Source: SXRF01 sp038043465
GTDB taxonomy: Bacteria > Pseudomonadota > Alphaproteobacteria > Rickettsiales > SXRF01
Direction of reading: 5' to 3'
Assembly (NCBI GenBank): GCA_038043465.1
Contig: JBBTBX010000015.1
Span: 1-29,163 of the forward strand
Length of the DNA stretch: 29,163 bases
This document shows, piece by piece, positions 13,985 through 21,168 of the stretch. The stretch's first letter is position 1, and each line of letters opens with the position of its first letter. Under the pieces are notes generated by a model. That model saw only the letters and a list, made by a program, of their open reading frames with translations, was not told where the DNA came from and searched no databases. A program made the translations under genes and the position numbers.

Positions 13985-14231
13985 GAGTGAAGAGGAAGAA
14001 TTTAAGTTCTGGGAAAAACATGATACGGCTGATTATATAGATTGGAGCAAGGCTAGACATACCATTTTTCCAAATCTGAAACCTTCATCGCAAACTATTT
14101 CTCTTCGGCTGCCTTTGTCTATGCTGGACGATATAAAGGTTATGGCAAATAAGCGTGATGTGCCGTATCAATCACTTATGAAAATTATTATTGCCGATGC
14201 GATCGCGCGGGAAAGACATATGGATAAATGA
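13947..14231 (+). CDS. CopG/BrnA-type ribbon-helix-helix antitoxin 1
   Basis: A 94-residue partner of the preceding BrnT toxin. It has the CopG-antitoxin (PF12441-like) pattern: FKSEEEEFKFWEKHDTADYIDW near the N-terminus (shown here without interruption to its WEKHD core), then TISLRLPLSMLDDIKVMA, which is the ribbon and first helix, and KRDVPYQSLMKII. A strong GGAGG lies just before the start, inside brnT. It probably blocks the toxin and represses the promoter at 13627. Confidence 0.87.
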   Translation: MKSKKLKPIPKFKSEEEEFKFWEKHDTADYIDWSKARHTIFPNLKPSSQTISLRLPLSMLDDIKVMANKRDVPYQSLMKIIIADAIARERHMDK

Positions 14232-14235
14232 ATTT

Positions 14236-14529
14236 ATGGCACTTCTCGACGAACTTCGCAAAAACCGAGAAAAAATTCTAGCAATTGCCAAAGATTGCGG
14301 GCTTAAAGACGTGCGCGTTTTTGGCTCGGTGGCGCGGGGGCAGGAGCGGGAAGATAGTGATATTGATATATTGGTGAATAGAATTAAAGATGTGAATATG
14401 GGGCTGCAAATCTTTGGTTTTCCTGTCGCGCTTGAAGAAATTTTTCACCGTAAAATTGATTTTGTATTTGAGCCAACTTTGCATTGGGTAATAAAAGATG
14501 ATGTTCTTAAGGAAGCCAAGCCGATATGA
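14236..14529 (+). CDS. MNT-type minimal nucleotidyltransferase (MntA-like antitoxin)
   Basis: A 97-residue minimal nucleotidyltransferase with the polymerase-beta signature GSVARGQEREDSDIDILV: glycine-serine loop, then paired aspartates (D-x-D). In HEPN-MNT modules this protein adds AMP groups to, and so silences, a HEPN ribonuclease toxin. The start at 14236 is preferred because longer versions run back into the previous antitoxin. The stop TGA overlaps an ATG (14526) that would be the place for the HEPN gene. The following reading frame lasts only 36 codons, most of it a dispersed repeat. The protein is therefore an orphan, or the relic of a two-gene module. Confidence 0.85.
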   Translation: MALLDELRKNREKILAIAKDCGLKDVRVFGSVARGQEREDSDIDILVNRIKDVNMGLQIFGFPVALEEIFHRKIDFVFEPTLHWVIKDDVLKEAKPI

Positions 14530-14636
14530 AATATTTGCAATTAGTCATTGCGAGTGAAACGAAGCAATCTAGCTTACTATGTTACTGGATTGCGGCGAAG
14601 GCTACGCCTTCTCGCAATGACGAACTATTTGAATAG
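14526..14636 (+). pseudogene. Possible HEPN toxin remnant cut short by a repeat
   Basis: An ATG overlapping the MNT stop (ATGA) opens a 36-codon frame starting MKYLQLVIASE. Only the first six or so codons lie outside the repeat element at 14544-14621. The position and the translational coupling are those of a HEPN partner, but the residues left are too few to prove homology. Confidence 0.3.
14544..14621. repeat. Dispersed TIR element, GTCATTGCGAG family (copy 1)
   Basis: A 78-bp element with perfect 11-bp terminal inverted repeats, GTCATTGCGAG (14544-14554) and CTCGCAATGAC (14611-14621). An inner imperfect hairpin is centred on GAAGCAATCTAG and CTGGATTGCGGCG. A second copy is at 25641-25781. 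Confidence 0.85.
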
Positions 14637-14645
14637 GGAGATAAT

Positions 14646-15890
14646 ATGAAAAAAAAACTGGTAACGAAAAAAACCAAAGATTTAATTGCCAAGGGAAAAA
14701 AATATTATTCGCTGGCGTATAAACCACGTGAGATGATTGTTGCCAAAGGTATTGGCGCGAAAATATGGGATGCTGACGGCAATGATTATATTGATTTTGG
14801 CGCAGGTATTTCGGTTACCAGCCTTGGGCATAATAACAAAAAACTGATTGCGGCGATGACTGCACAGGCAAAAAATATTTGCCATACCAGCAATGTGTTT
14901 TTTACTGAACCTGTGGTTCTACTCGCAGAAGAATTGGTGAAAGCTTCAAAATTTGCTAAGCGCGTATTCATCACCAATTCTGGCACGGAAGCCAACGAAG
15001 CGGCTATAAAATTGGCGCGCAAATATGCGGCGGATAAAGGTCGTCCACCTGAAAAGCGTGAAATCATAACCTTTGTCGGGTCATTCCACGGGCGCACGCT
15101 GGCGGCAATCACTGCTACCGCACAGCCGAAATATCAGGCGGGATTTGAACCGCTTCCGGGTGGATTTACCTATGTGCCATTTAATGATTTTGCAGCTATT
15201 GAAAAAGCGATCTCTGATAAAACCTGTGCAGTGATGCTGGAAGTGGTGCAGGGTGAGGGCGGAGTTACGTCGGTTGCAAAAGGTTTCCTGAAGCATGTCC
15301 AGGATTTATGCCATAAGCATGACGCACTTTTGATGATTGACGAGGTGCAGGACGGAATGATGCGGACTGGTAAATTATTTTCGCATTTTGCCGAAGACGG
15401 AGTGAAGCCGGATGTGGTGACGCTGGCGAAGGCACTGGGCGGTGGCCTGCCTATTGGCGCGATGCTTTATGGTGAGAAAGTGGAAAATACTTTCCAGTTT
15501 GGCAGTCATGGTTCGACTTTTGGCGGTAACCCTGTTGCTTGCGCGGTGGCGCGGGTGGTGCTTAAAACATTGCAATCAAAAGAGCTGGCGAAAAATGTTG
15601 TTGCGCGGGGCAAACAGTTGGTTTCGGCACTTAAAGATTTAAATAAAAAATACTCGTTATTTTCTGAAATTCGTGGGCGCGGGCTGATGATTGGCGCGGA
15701 GCTTAAACCGGAATTTCACGGCAAGGCCGGTGATATTGCTGATCTTGCCCGTAAACATGGAGTTATTGTGCTGCAGGCTGGGCCTAATGTGCTGCGCTTC
15801 CTGCCACCGCTTATTATCAAGGAAACTGAGATGGCGGGTGGGCTTGCGCGTCTGGAAAGTGCCATAGCGGAGTTTGTATCTGGCAGGTAG
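14646..15890 (+). CDS. astC: Acetylornithine/succinylornithine aminotransferase (ArgD/AstC type)
   Basis: Class III PLP aminotransferase, 414 residues. It interconverts N2-acyl-ornithine and the 5-semialdehyde, with 2-oxoglutarate as amino acceptor. Visible are the NSGTEANEAAIKLAR segment (PLP phosphate), SFHGRT, LLMIDEVQDGMMRTG with the PLP-binding Asp, and LAKALGGGLP with the Schiff-base Lys262. HGSTFGGNPVAC, RGRGLMIG and VLQAGPNVLRFLPPL complete the set. The VLQAGPNV ending and the nearby astA favour the catabolic AstC role (arginine succinyltransferase pathway) over biosynthetic ArgD, but the enzymes are interchangeable in many bacteria. AGGGAG lies before the ATG. Between it and astA lie a brnTA pair and a broken parDE. 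Confidence 0.9.
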   Translation: MKKKLVTKKTKDLIAKGKKYYSLAYKPREMIVAKGIGAKIWDADGNDYIDFGAGISVTSLGHNNKKLIAAMTAQAKNICHTSNVFFTEPVVLLAEELVKASKFAKRVFITNSGTEANEAAIKLARKYAADKGRPPEKREIITFVGSFHGRTLAAITATAQPKYQAGFEPLPGGFTYVPFNDFAAIEKAISDKTCAVMLEVVQGEGGVTSVAKGFLKHVQDLCHKHDALLMIDEVQDGMMRTGKLFSHFAEDGVKPDVVTLAKALGGGLPIGAMLYGEKVENTFQFGSHGSTFGGNPVACAVARVVLKTLQSKELAKNVVARGKQLVSALKDLNKKYSLFSEIRGRGLMIGAELKPEFHGKAGDIADLARKHGVIVLQAGPNVLRFLPPLIIKETEMAGGLARLESAIAEFVSGR

Positions 15891-15897
15891 GATGTAC

Positions 15898-15926
15898 TTG
15901 ACTTCTCTATTTTTTGCTAATACAAT
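15898..15926 (+). promoter_or_regulatory. brnTA-2 promoter
   Basis: TTGACT (15898-15903), 17 bases, TACAAT (15921-15926), close to sigma-70 consensus, directly after astC. AGGTGG at 15931-15936 gives this toxin a ribosome site, unlike the two toxins upstream. Confidence 0.7.
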
Positions 15927-15940
15927 AAATAGGTGGTGGC

Positions 15941-16216
15941 ATGGATGTAGAATTTGATAAGGCAAAAAATGAAAAGAACATAGTCAAACACGGTATATCG
16001 TTTGTCGAGGCTGCGGATTTTGATTATTTTTCAGCTCAAATTGAAGTTGATTCGCGTAAAGATTATGGTGAAACTAGGTATATAGCTCTTGGGTATCTTT
16101 ATGAAAGGCTGCATGTGCTATGCTATGTAGAAAGACCTAATGGAATTCGTGTTATAAGCCTACGAAAAGCCAATTTAAGGGAAAGGAATAAATATGAAAA
16201 AAAAGCAATACATTGA
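15941..16216 (+). CDS. brnT: BrnT-family toxin 2
   Basis: A 91-residue BrnT ribonuclease toxin. It has VEFDKAKNEKNIVKHGISF (3-21) followed by EAADF, the middle DYGETRYIALGYL, and the conserved end GIRVISLRKANLRERNKYE. It is a typical length and has all the usual blocks, so it looks intact. It overlaps its antitoxin by 23 bases. It is distinct in sequence from the first BrnT in the window, so the two are separate acquisitions rather than a recent duplication. Confidence 0.9.
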   Translation: MDVEFDKAKNEKNIVKHGISFVEAADFDYFSAQIEVDSRKDYGETRYIALGYLYERLHVLCYVERPNGIRVISLRKANLRERNKYEKKAIH

Positions 16217-16499
16217 ATATGAAGATGGCACAAAAATTCTGTTAGATGATGATGACGTTCCTGAACTTACAGATAAATTTTTCAAAAATGCAAAATCATT
16301 TTCTGAGCTTCCAGCTTCATTGCAAAAGAAACTGGCAAAAATCCAGAAGCGTGGTCGTCCAGTTTCCGATGCGCCGAAGCAGATGATAGCTTTTCGTTTT
16401 TCTCCGGATTTGGTGAATGCTATTAAGGCAGTTGGTAAAGGTTACAATGTGCGCGTTGAAAAAGTGCTGCGCGATGCTTTTAATAAGGGGTTGATATAG
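16194..16499 (+). CDS. brnA: BrnA-family antitoxin 2
   Basis: A 101-residue BrnA antitoxin. An acidic N-terminal region (EYEDGTKILLDDDDVPELTD, with DVPELTDKFF typical of BrnA) binds the toxin. A basic linker KRGRPVSDAPKQ follows, then the ribbon-helix-helix MIAFRFSPDLVNAIKAVGKG followed by VEKVLRDAF, which binds DNA. Co-transcribed with brnT-2 from the promoter at 15898. Confidence 0.9.
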   Translation: MKKKQYIEYEDGTKILLDDDDVPELTDKFFKNAKSFSELPASLQKKLAKIQKRGRPVSDAPKQMIAFRFSPDLVNAIKAVGKGYNVRVEKVLRDAFNKGLI

Positions 16500-16544
16500 A
16501 ATAATTTGTAATTTTGTCTGTAATTTTTTCTTCCAATAGGTGCG

Positions 16545-16581
16545 TTTTTGGTGTAAAATAGCACCATAATTGCACCAAAAA
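16545..16581 (+). promoter_or_regulatory. Operator upstream of parD-2
   Basis: TTTTTGGTG (16545-16553) and CACCAAAAA (16573-16581) form a perfect 9-bp inverted repeat. Between and within it are two direct GCACCA copies (16561-16566 and 16572-16577) and a TAAAAT -10-like box at 16554-16559. This is the expected binding site for the ribbon-helix-helix antitoxin encoded just downstream. Confidence 0.6.
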
Positions 16582-16594
16582 TGGAGGAAGATTT

Positions 16595-16846
16595 ATGATA
16601 CGGCAAAGCATTTCTTTTACTACCCCAAATGATAAATGGCTGAATTCGCTGGTTGAGAGTGAAGAATATTCCAGCAAGAGTGAAGTGGTTAATGACCTTA
16701 TCCGCAGAGCGCGAGAGCGGCAGGAGCAGATTGAAAAAATCCGCGCGAAGCTGATAGAAGGTGAAAATAGTGGTTTTGTAAATCAAACTGGCGAAGAGAT
16801 GTTAGAAGAACTTAAAGAAGAATTGCGACGTAATGGCGAATTATAA
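16595..16846 (+). CDS. parD: ParD-like antitoxin of a degraded parDE
   Basis: An 83-residue ParD family antitoxin: MIRQSISFTTPNDKWLNSLV (ribbon and first helix), SSKSEVVNDLIRRARERQEQ (second helix), then an acidic toxin-binding arm GENSGFVNQTGEEMLEEL. GGAGGA at 16582-16587 is its ribosome site. It overlaps the start of a broken parE by 14 bases. With the toxin dead, it may persist as an autoregulator or an anti-addiction antitoxin. Confidence 0.87.
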   Translation: MIRQSISFTTPNDKWLNSLVESEEYSSKSEVVNDLIRRARERQEQIEKIRAKLIEGENSGFVNQTGEEMLEELKEELRRNGEL

Positions 16847-17131
16847 ACTTAGCGAGCAAGCAGAAATAGATCTAATAAGAGTTTAGGTGTAGCGTATGCG
16901 GATCTTACCACCCGACATCTTGTCATACCAGAAGCCAGTTTTCCCCATGAGTGTAACGAATGGCTAGGAAAACTGAGCTGTCTGGTATCCATTTTCCTTT
17001 TTACTGGATGCCAGCCTTCGCTGGCATGACAAGTATTTTAGAAAGATGCAGGGCAGTGAGATCGTATTGTTGATGATAAAGTAGAAATTATCAGTATATT
17101 GGGACGGCAGGATACTGGAGAAATTTTCTGA
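16833..17131 (+). pseudogene. parE: Broken parE toxin gene containing a dispersed repeat
   Basis: The N-terminus MANYKLSEQAEIDLIRV (16833-16883) is a typical ParE start, then stops at TAG (16884). A typical ParE end, DRIVDDKVEIISILGRQD, is readable at 17060-17113 and continues to a TGA at 17129-17131. Between the two fragments lies a 113-bp inverted-repeat element (16920-17032) and little else, so the middle of the toxin (about 60 residues) has been lost. The toxin cannot be functional. Confidence 0.75.
16920..17032. repeat. Dispersed TIR element inside parE (TTGTCATACCAG family)
   Basis: Bounded by TTGTCATACCAG (16920-16931) and CTGGCATGACAA (17021-17032), inverted repeats with one mismatch. 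It contains the inner hairpins CAGTTTTCC/GGAAAACTG (from 16936) and CCAGCCTTCGCTGG (17011-17024). It is similar in size and design to the GTCATCCC elements. Confidence 0.8.
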
Positions 17132-17147
17132 TTAAGGTAGTTATTAT

Positions 17148-18161
17148 ATGATGCTAGTGCGACCAGTTACCATGTCTGACCATGCAGAAATCCTCGCCCT
17201 TGCGCATGAGGCGGGTATTGGCATGACCTCGCTGCCGGAAGATGCCGGGGTACTCAAAACCAAGATTGAAAATGCAGTTGCCAGCTTTGCCGGAAGCGCG
17301 CATATGAAAGGTGATGAACGGTTTTTATTCGTGCTGGAAGATGTCAGCAGTAAAAAACTGGTGGGAACGGCGGGGGTGGTGGCGCATGTAGGAATAAAAC
17401 ATCCGTTTTACTCCTATAAGCTTTCAACGATTGTGCAATCTTCGGATGTGGTTGGGGTTTATTCATTGCAGAAAGTTCTGCATATGGTAAATGACTATAC
17501 GGGGGCGAGTGAAATTGGTTCGCTGTTTTTGCTGCCTGATTATCGCCGTGATGGAATCGGCAAATTTCTGTCGCGTTGTCGCTATTTGTTTATGGCGCAG
17601 TTTCCCGAACTGTTTTCGGATACGGTGATTTCTGAAATTCGTGGAGTGCAGGACGAAAATGGAGACTCGCCATTTTACCGCAACCTTGCCGGGCATTTTT
17701 TCCAGATGGATTTTAAAAAAGCTGATTTTATTACTGCCACTAAAGGCGGTCAGTTTATCAGTGATTTGATGCCTAGATATCCGATCTATGTGGATCTGCT
17801 GGATAAAAAGGCGCAGGAAGTTATTGGCGTGCCGCTTGAGGCATCGAAAGCAGCTTTGCATTTGTTGGAGAATGAAGGATTCCGTCATCAGGGTTATATT
17901 GACGTGTTTGATGCTGGCCCGACCATGCAGGCTGAGCGCGCCCAGATTCGTACTATCAGGAAAAGCAAAAAGGCGAAGATTGCTGAAATAAAAGAACTGT
18001 CTGGTTCTGCCAAATTTATGCTGGCAACCGTCAGGCTTTCTGATTTCCGCATGGGGCTGGGCTTGCTTGAAGAAGGCAAAAATGGTATTTCTGTTGCGGC
18101 GGATATTGCGCAAACTATGGGGCTTAGGGTTGGTGATGAGGTGCGGTTTGTGGAGGCTTGA
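17148..18161 (+). CDS. astA: Arginine N-succinyltransferase AstA
   Basis: Catalyses succinyl-CoA plus L-arginine to N2-succinylarginine, the first step of the ammonia-producing AST pathway of arginine catabolism. It is a 337-residue cytoplasmic GNAT-related enzyme. Seen in sequence: MLVRPVTMSDHAEILALA at the start, AGIGMTSLPED (23-33), the SEIGSLFLLPDYRRDGIGKFLS acetyltransferase core (quoted in part as LPDYRRDGIGKFLS), VISEIRGVQDENGDSPFY, and GFRHQGYIDVFDAGPT. The length matches the family. Two adjacent ATGs (17148 and 17151) are possible starts; AAGG lies about ten bases before. The other ast genes (astB, astD, astE) are not in the window. Confidence 0.93.
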   Translation: MMLVRPVTMSDHAEILALAHEAGIGMTSLPEDAGVLKTKIENAVASFAGSAHMKGDERFLFVLEDVSSKKLVGTAGVVAHVGIKHPFYSYKLSTIVQSSDVVGVYSLQKVLHMVNDYTGASEIGSLFLLPDYRRDGIGKFLSRCRYLFMAQFPELFSDTVISEIRGVQDENGDSPFYRNLAGHFFQMDFKKADFITATKGGQFISDLMPRYPIYVDLLDKKAQEVIGVPLEASKAALHLLENEGFRHQGYIDVFDAGPTMQAERAQIRTIRKSKKAKIAEIKELSGSAKFMLATVRLSDFRMGLGLLEEGKNGISVAADIAQTMGLRVGDEVRFVEA

Positions 18162-18164
18162 AGG

Positions 18165-18217
18165 GTAGGGATTAGGCATTAGGCGTTAGGCATTGGGGAT
18201 TAGGCATTAGGGATTAG
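18165..18217 (+). repeat. Heptamer array between astA and the desaturase gene
   Basis: GTAGGGA, TTAGGCA, TTAGGCG, TTAGGCA, TTGGGGA, TTAGGCA, TTAGGGA and TTAG (18165-18217) start three bases after the astA stop. The AGGGA of the last full unit (18209-18213) lies eight bases before the next start codon and is its only apparent ribosome site. Confidence 0.85.
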
Positions 18218-18221
18218 ATAA

Positions 18222-19109
18222 ATGACGAAACCAACGAAAATTTATGCAATTAATTTCGCTCTGTTTGCGCTGCATGTTGGTCTTGCGATAGGCGTGGCGT
18301 TTGTGATGCCGCTTATGTTCGCCGAGCAGCCGGAATATTTATGGCTGATTCTGTTTGTCGCGCTGCTCAGCAATCAATTCTGGGCGTTGATCCATGAAGC
18401 GGTACATGTGATTTTTTATTCTGCGCGTTCGCTCAACAATATAGCGGGAAGGATAATGGGAATTTGTTTCGGTTCGGCGTTTGGTTTGCTGAAACCTGCG
18501 CATCTTGTGCATCACCGGCTGAACCGTACGCAGTATGAACAGCCGGAAGTTTCGCGCTCCAGCTCGCAGCGCAAAGATAATATAATTTATTATTATTATC
18601 TGCTTATCGGGCTGTATATTAACGAGGTGGTCGCGCCATTTATGAGCTTTCTGCCACGCAGGACTATAGGCAAGGCACTGGATACAATATTTATCAAAAA
18701 ATCATATAACTATGAAGTGGCGATGCAGATTATAAATAAAGGGCTGGATCAGGTGCGTGTGGATACGGTTATTATTCTGCTGGTGTGGGGAACGAGCTTT
18801 TATCTTTATGGCAGTCACTGGTATATTCTCGCGCTATTTTTCCTCCTTCGTGGCTTTATGATTTCCTTCCTTGATTATGTTTATCATTACCGCACGCCGG
18901 TTAATGACGTTAAGCATGGCTATAACCTTGAACTTCCAAAATTTATGGAAAAATACCTGCTTAATTTCAACCTGCATGGCATACATCACCTCTATCCGCA
19001 GGAAAGCTGGGAAAAACTGCCAGATTTGTTTAGGAAAAATGGTGGGAAATATGATAAGAAATATTTTCCCCAATCTATCAATCAATTGCGTGGGACAGTA
19101 AAATTATAA
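18222..19109 (+). CDS. Membrane fatty-acid desaturase family protein
   Basis: A 295-residue integral membrane di-iron enzyme of the fatty-acid desaturase/hydroxylase family. The histidine clusters that bind iron are present: HEAVH (58-62), HLVHH (94-98) and HGIHH (252-256), with a further H near DYVYHYR. Four or so membrane segments are visible (about 9-31, 38-57, 120-140 and 190-218). The substrate (acyl lipid, sphingoid or carotenoid) cannot be told from the motifs. The start codon follows a heptamer array that supplies the AGGGA ribosome site. Confidence 0.87.
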   Translation: MTKPTKIYAINFALFALHVGLAIGVAFVMPLMFAEQPEYLWLILFVALLSNQFWALIHEAVHVIFYSARSLNNIAGRIMGICFGSAFGLLKPAHLVHHRLNRTQYEQPEVSRSSSQRKDNIIYYYYLLIGLYINEVVAPFMSFLPRRTIGKALDTIFIKKSYNYEVAMQIINKGLDQVRVDTVIILLVWGTSFYLYGSHWYILALFFLLRGFMISFLDYVYHYRTPVNDVKHGYNLELPKFMEKYLLNFNLHGIHHLYPQESWEKLPDLFRKNGGKYDKKYFPQSINQLRGTVKL

Positions 19110-19308
19110 TCATTATTTTTCTGCAATTAAATTCAATTGATACTTTTTAACAACAATCAGAAATTATTTTAATTGGTCTATATTAATAGCTTGCATAAAT
19201 TATATTAGTTAGTAGTCCTTGTTATTGGTCGTCTTTCTTTGGGACGTTCTTAAGCACTTTAGATACACGTATTGTTAAGTAATAAACACAAAAACGGGAG
19301 AGACAAGT

Positions 19309-21015
19309 ATGTCATGGTTTCATAATCGCAGGCTTTTATCAAAATTAATGATGCTCGTGGCTTTCATGGGCTCACTGGTCATAGTAATGGGAGTGCTCGG
19401 CATTCATTCCCTGAAAACATTGGACTTAAAAGCCAATGATATGGAAGAATCGGCAAAAGAAGCTCTGCTTGCTGGTAGCCTGCGTGAAAATATTTTGACG
19501 CTTGACCAGTTGAAAATGCATATGGTGGCTGATCCCAGCGCTCAAACAATTGCAAGTGTTTCTTCTGAGATGGAAGTAGAGAAAAAACAGTTTGATGATA
19601 ATGTCATTGCTCTTGAACAGCTGGTGGATGAACATCAGAAGGAAACACTGGAAAAAATCAGAAGTCAGTATGACCATTATATTACTGCGCTTGAACACAC
19701 GGTAAAAACGGCTTCGGCAATTGAAAATTTTACTCTTTCGGAAATGCAGGGAAAAGTTAAGGAAGCGGCGCATAGCAGTGATGATGAAGCAGAATCATTG
19801 CATAAAATTGTGACTGCATATTCCGATGATTCCGCAAAAAATATGGCCAGGTTATCTGATGATATTACCGCAGTGTATCACAATATATCACAGGTTATGG
19901 TTATTGTGCTGGTTATCGGTCTTGTCGCTGGGTCGCTGATGGGATTTATTCTCGCGCGCTATGGTATTGCCCGTCCTATAGCAGCTATTGTTTCTATATT
20001 GCAGCAGCTTGCTGAAGGGACATTTGATATAGCTGTAATTGGTGCTCATCGTAAAGATGAGGTTGGCGATATTGCGCGCACGGCAGAAATTTTCAAGGAG
20101 AATGGACTGCAGAAACTGCATCTTGAAGCTAAGCAAAAAGAAAATGAGATACGCGCTGAAGCTGATAAGAAAGCGATGATGAATAAACTAGCCGATGATT
20201 TTGAATCTGGTTTGCAAGGTATTGTTTCTTCGGTTGCGGCAGCGTCTACCGAACTTTACCAGACTGCTGAGGAAATGAGTAAATCAGCGGAAACTGCCGG
20301 GGATCAGTCAGTTGAGGTATCTAAAGCTTCACAGGCAACAGCAGCAAACGTACAGTCGGTTGCAGCAGCGGCAGAAGAAATGACCTCGGCCGTTAAGGAA
20401 ATTAATTCGCAGATTTCGAAATCTATGCAGGCAATTCACGATACTGTAAATAAAGTGGATTCCGCTAATCAATCCTCGCAGAATCTTGCCCAGGCATCGG
20501 AAGCTATTGGTGGTATGGCTACTTCTATCGAGCAAATATCCGGGCAGATCAACCTGCTTGCGCTTAATGCTACTATCGAATCAGCGCGCGCGGGTGAAGC
20601 TGGAAAGGGTTTTGCCGTTGTAGCTAGCGAGGTAAAAAACCTTGCCAGCCAGACCCAGAAAAGCACCGGGGAAATCCAGACGCAGATCAGAGAAGTGCAA
20701 AATGTTTCAGCTGAGGTTGTGGATGCGCTTAAAACCATAAAAGATGCTGTTGCAAAAGTGAATGAATATTCCACAGCAATCTCTGCGGCGGTGGAAGAGC
20801 AGAGTGCGGCTAATCAGGATGTTGCAAGAAATATGACAACGGCTTCAGCCGGAGTAGATAAAATTACCCAGGGAATAGGCTCGGTAACAAGGTCTATACA
20901 GGAAACCTCGGAATCTACCAAGCAGGTGCTGGAGGCAGCTAAGATGCTTTCCAGGCAGTCTGAGAGCCTGAGCCATGAAGTGAAATCATTCCTGGTTGGG
21001 GTTCGCGCGGCCTAG
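19309..21015 (+). CDS. Methyl-accepting chemotaxis protein
   Basis: A 568-residue transmembrane chemoreceptor. The order is: cytoplasmic start, TM1 (about 13-33), a helical periplasmic sensor of about 160 residues of the four-helix-bundle type, TM2 (about 196-218), HAMP (about 218-270), then a long signalling coiled coil. The hairpin tip GQINLLALNATIESARAGEAGKGFAVV (about 412-438, quoted as LLALNATIESARAGEAGKGF for its core) contacts CheA and CheW. The C-terminus ends KSFLVGVRAA with no NWETF-type tether. GGGAGAG at 19296-19302 is the ribosome site. No che genes are nearby. The presence of the receptor implies motility or pilus-based taxis. Confidence 0.95.
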   Translation: MSWFHNRRLLSKLMMLVAFMGSLVIVMGVLGIHSLKTLDLKANDMEESAKEALLAGSLRENILTLDQLKMHMVADPSAQTIASVSSEMEVEKKQFDDNVIALEQLVDEHQKETLEKIRSQYDHYITALEHTVKTASAIENFTLSEMQGKVKEAAHSSDDEAESLHKIVTAYSDDSAKNMARLSDDITAVYHNISQVMVIVLVIGLVAGSLMGFILARYGIARPIAAIVSILQQLAEGTFDIAVIGAHRKDEVGDIARTAEIFKENGLQKLHLEAKQKENEIRAEADKKAMMNKLADDFESGLQGIVSSVAAASTELYQTAEEMSKSAETAGDQSVEVSKASQATAANVQSVAAAAEEMTSAVKEINSQISKSMQAIHDTVNKVDSANQSSQNLAQASEAIGGMATSIEQISGQINLLALNATIESARAGEAGKGFAVVASEVKNLASQTQKSTGEIQTQIREVQNVSAEVVDALKTIKDAVAKVNEYSTAISAAVEEQSAANQDVARNMTTASAGVDKITQGIGSVTRSIQETSESTKQVLEAAKMLSRQSESLSHEVKSFLVGVRAA

Positions 21016-21168
21016 AGTATTTCCATTTAGCCTTTGCTACTGATGTGGGGGGCAGGAACAGGATATATAAGTTATTTGTTAGCAAATGCTTATATTTCCT
21101 CTGTTCAAATTCTATAACAACCTGTAAAATCCTTGCTTATCGCTTCTGTAATAAGTAATTGAGGTTTT

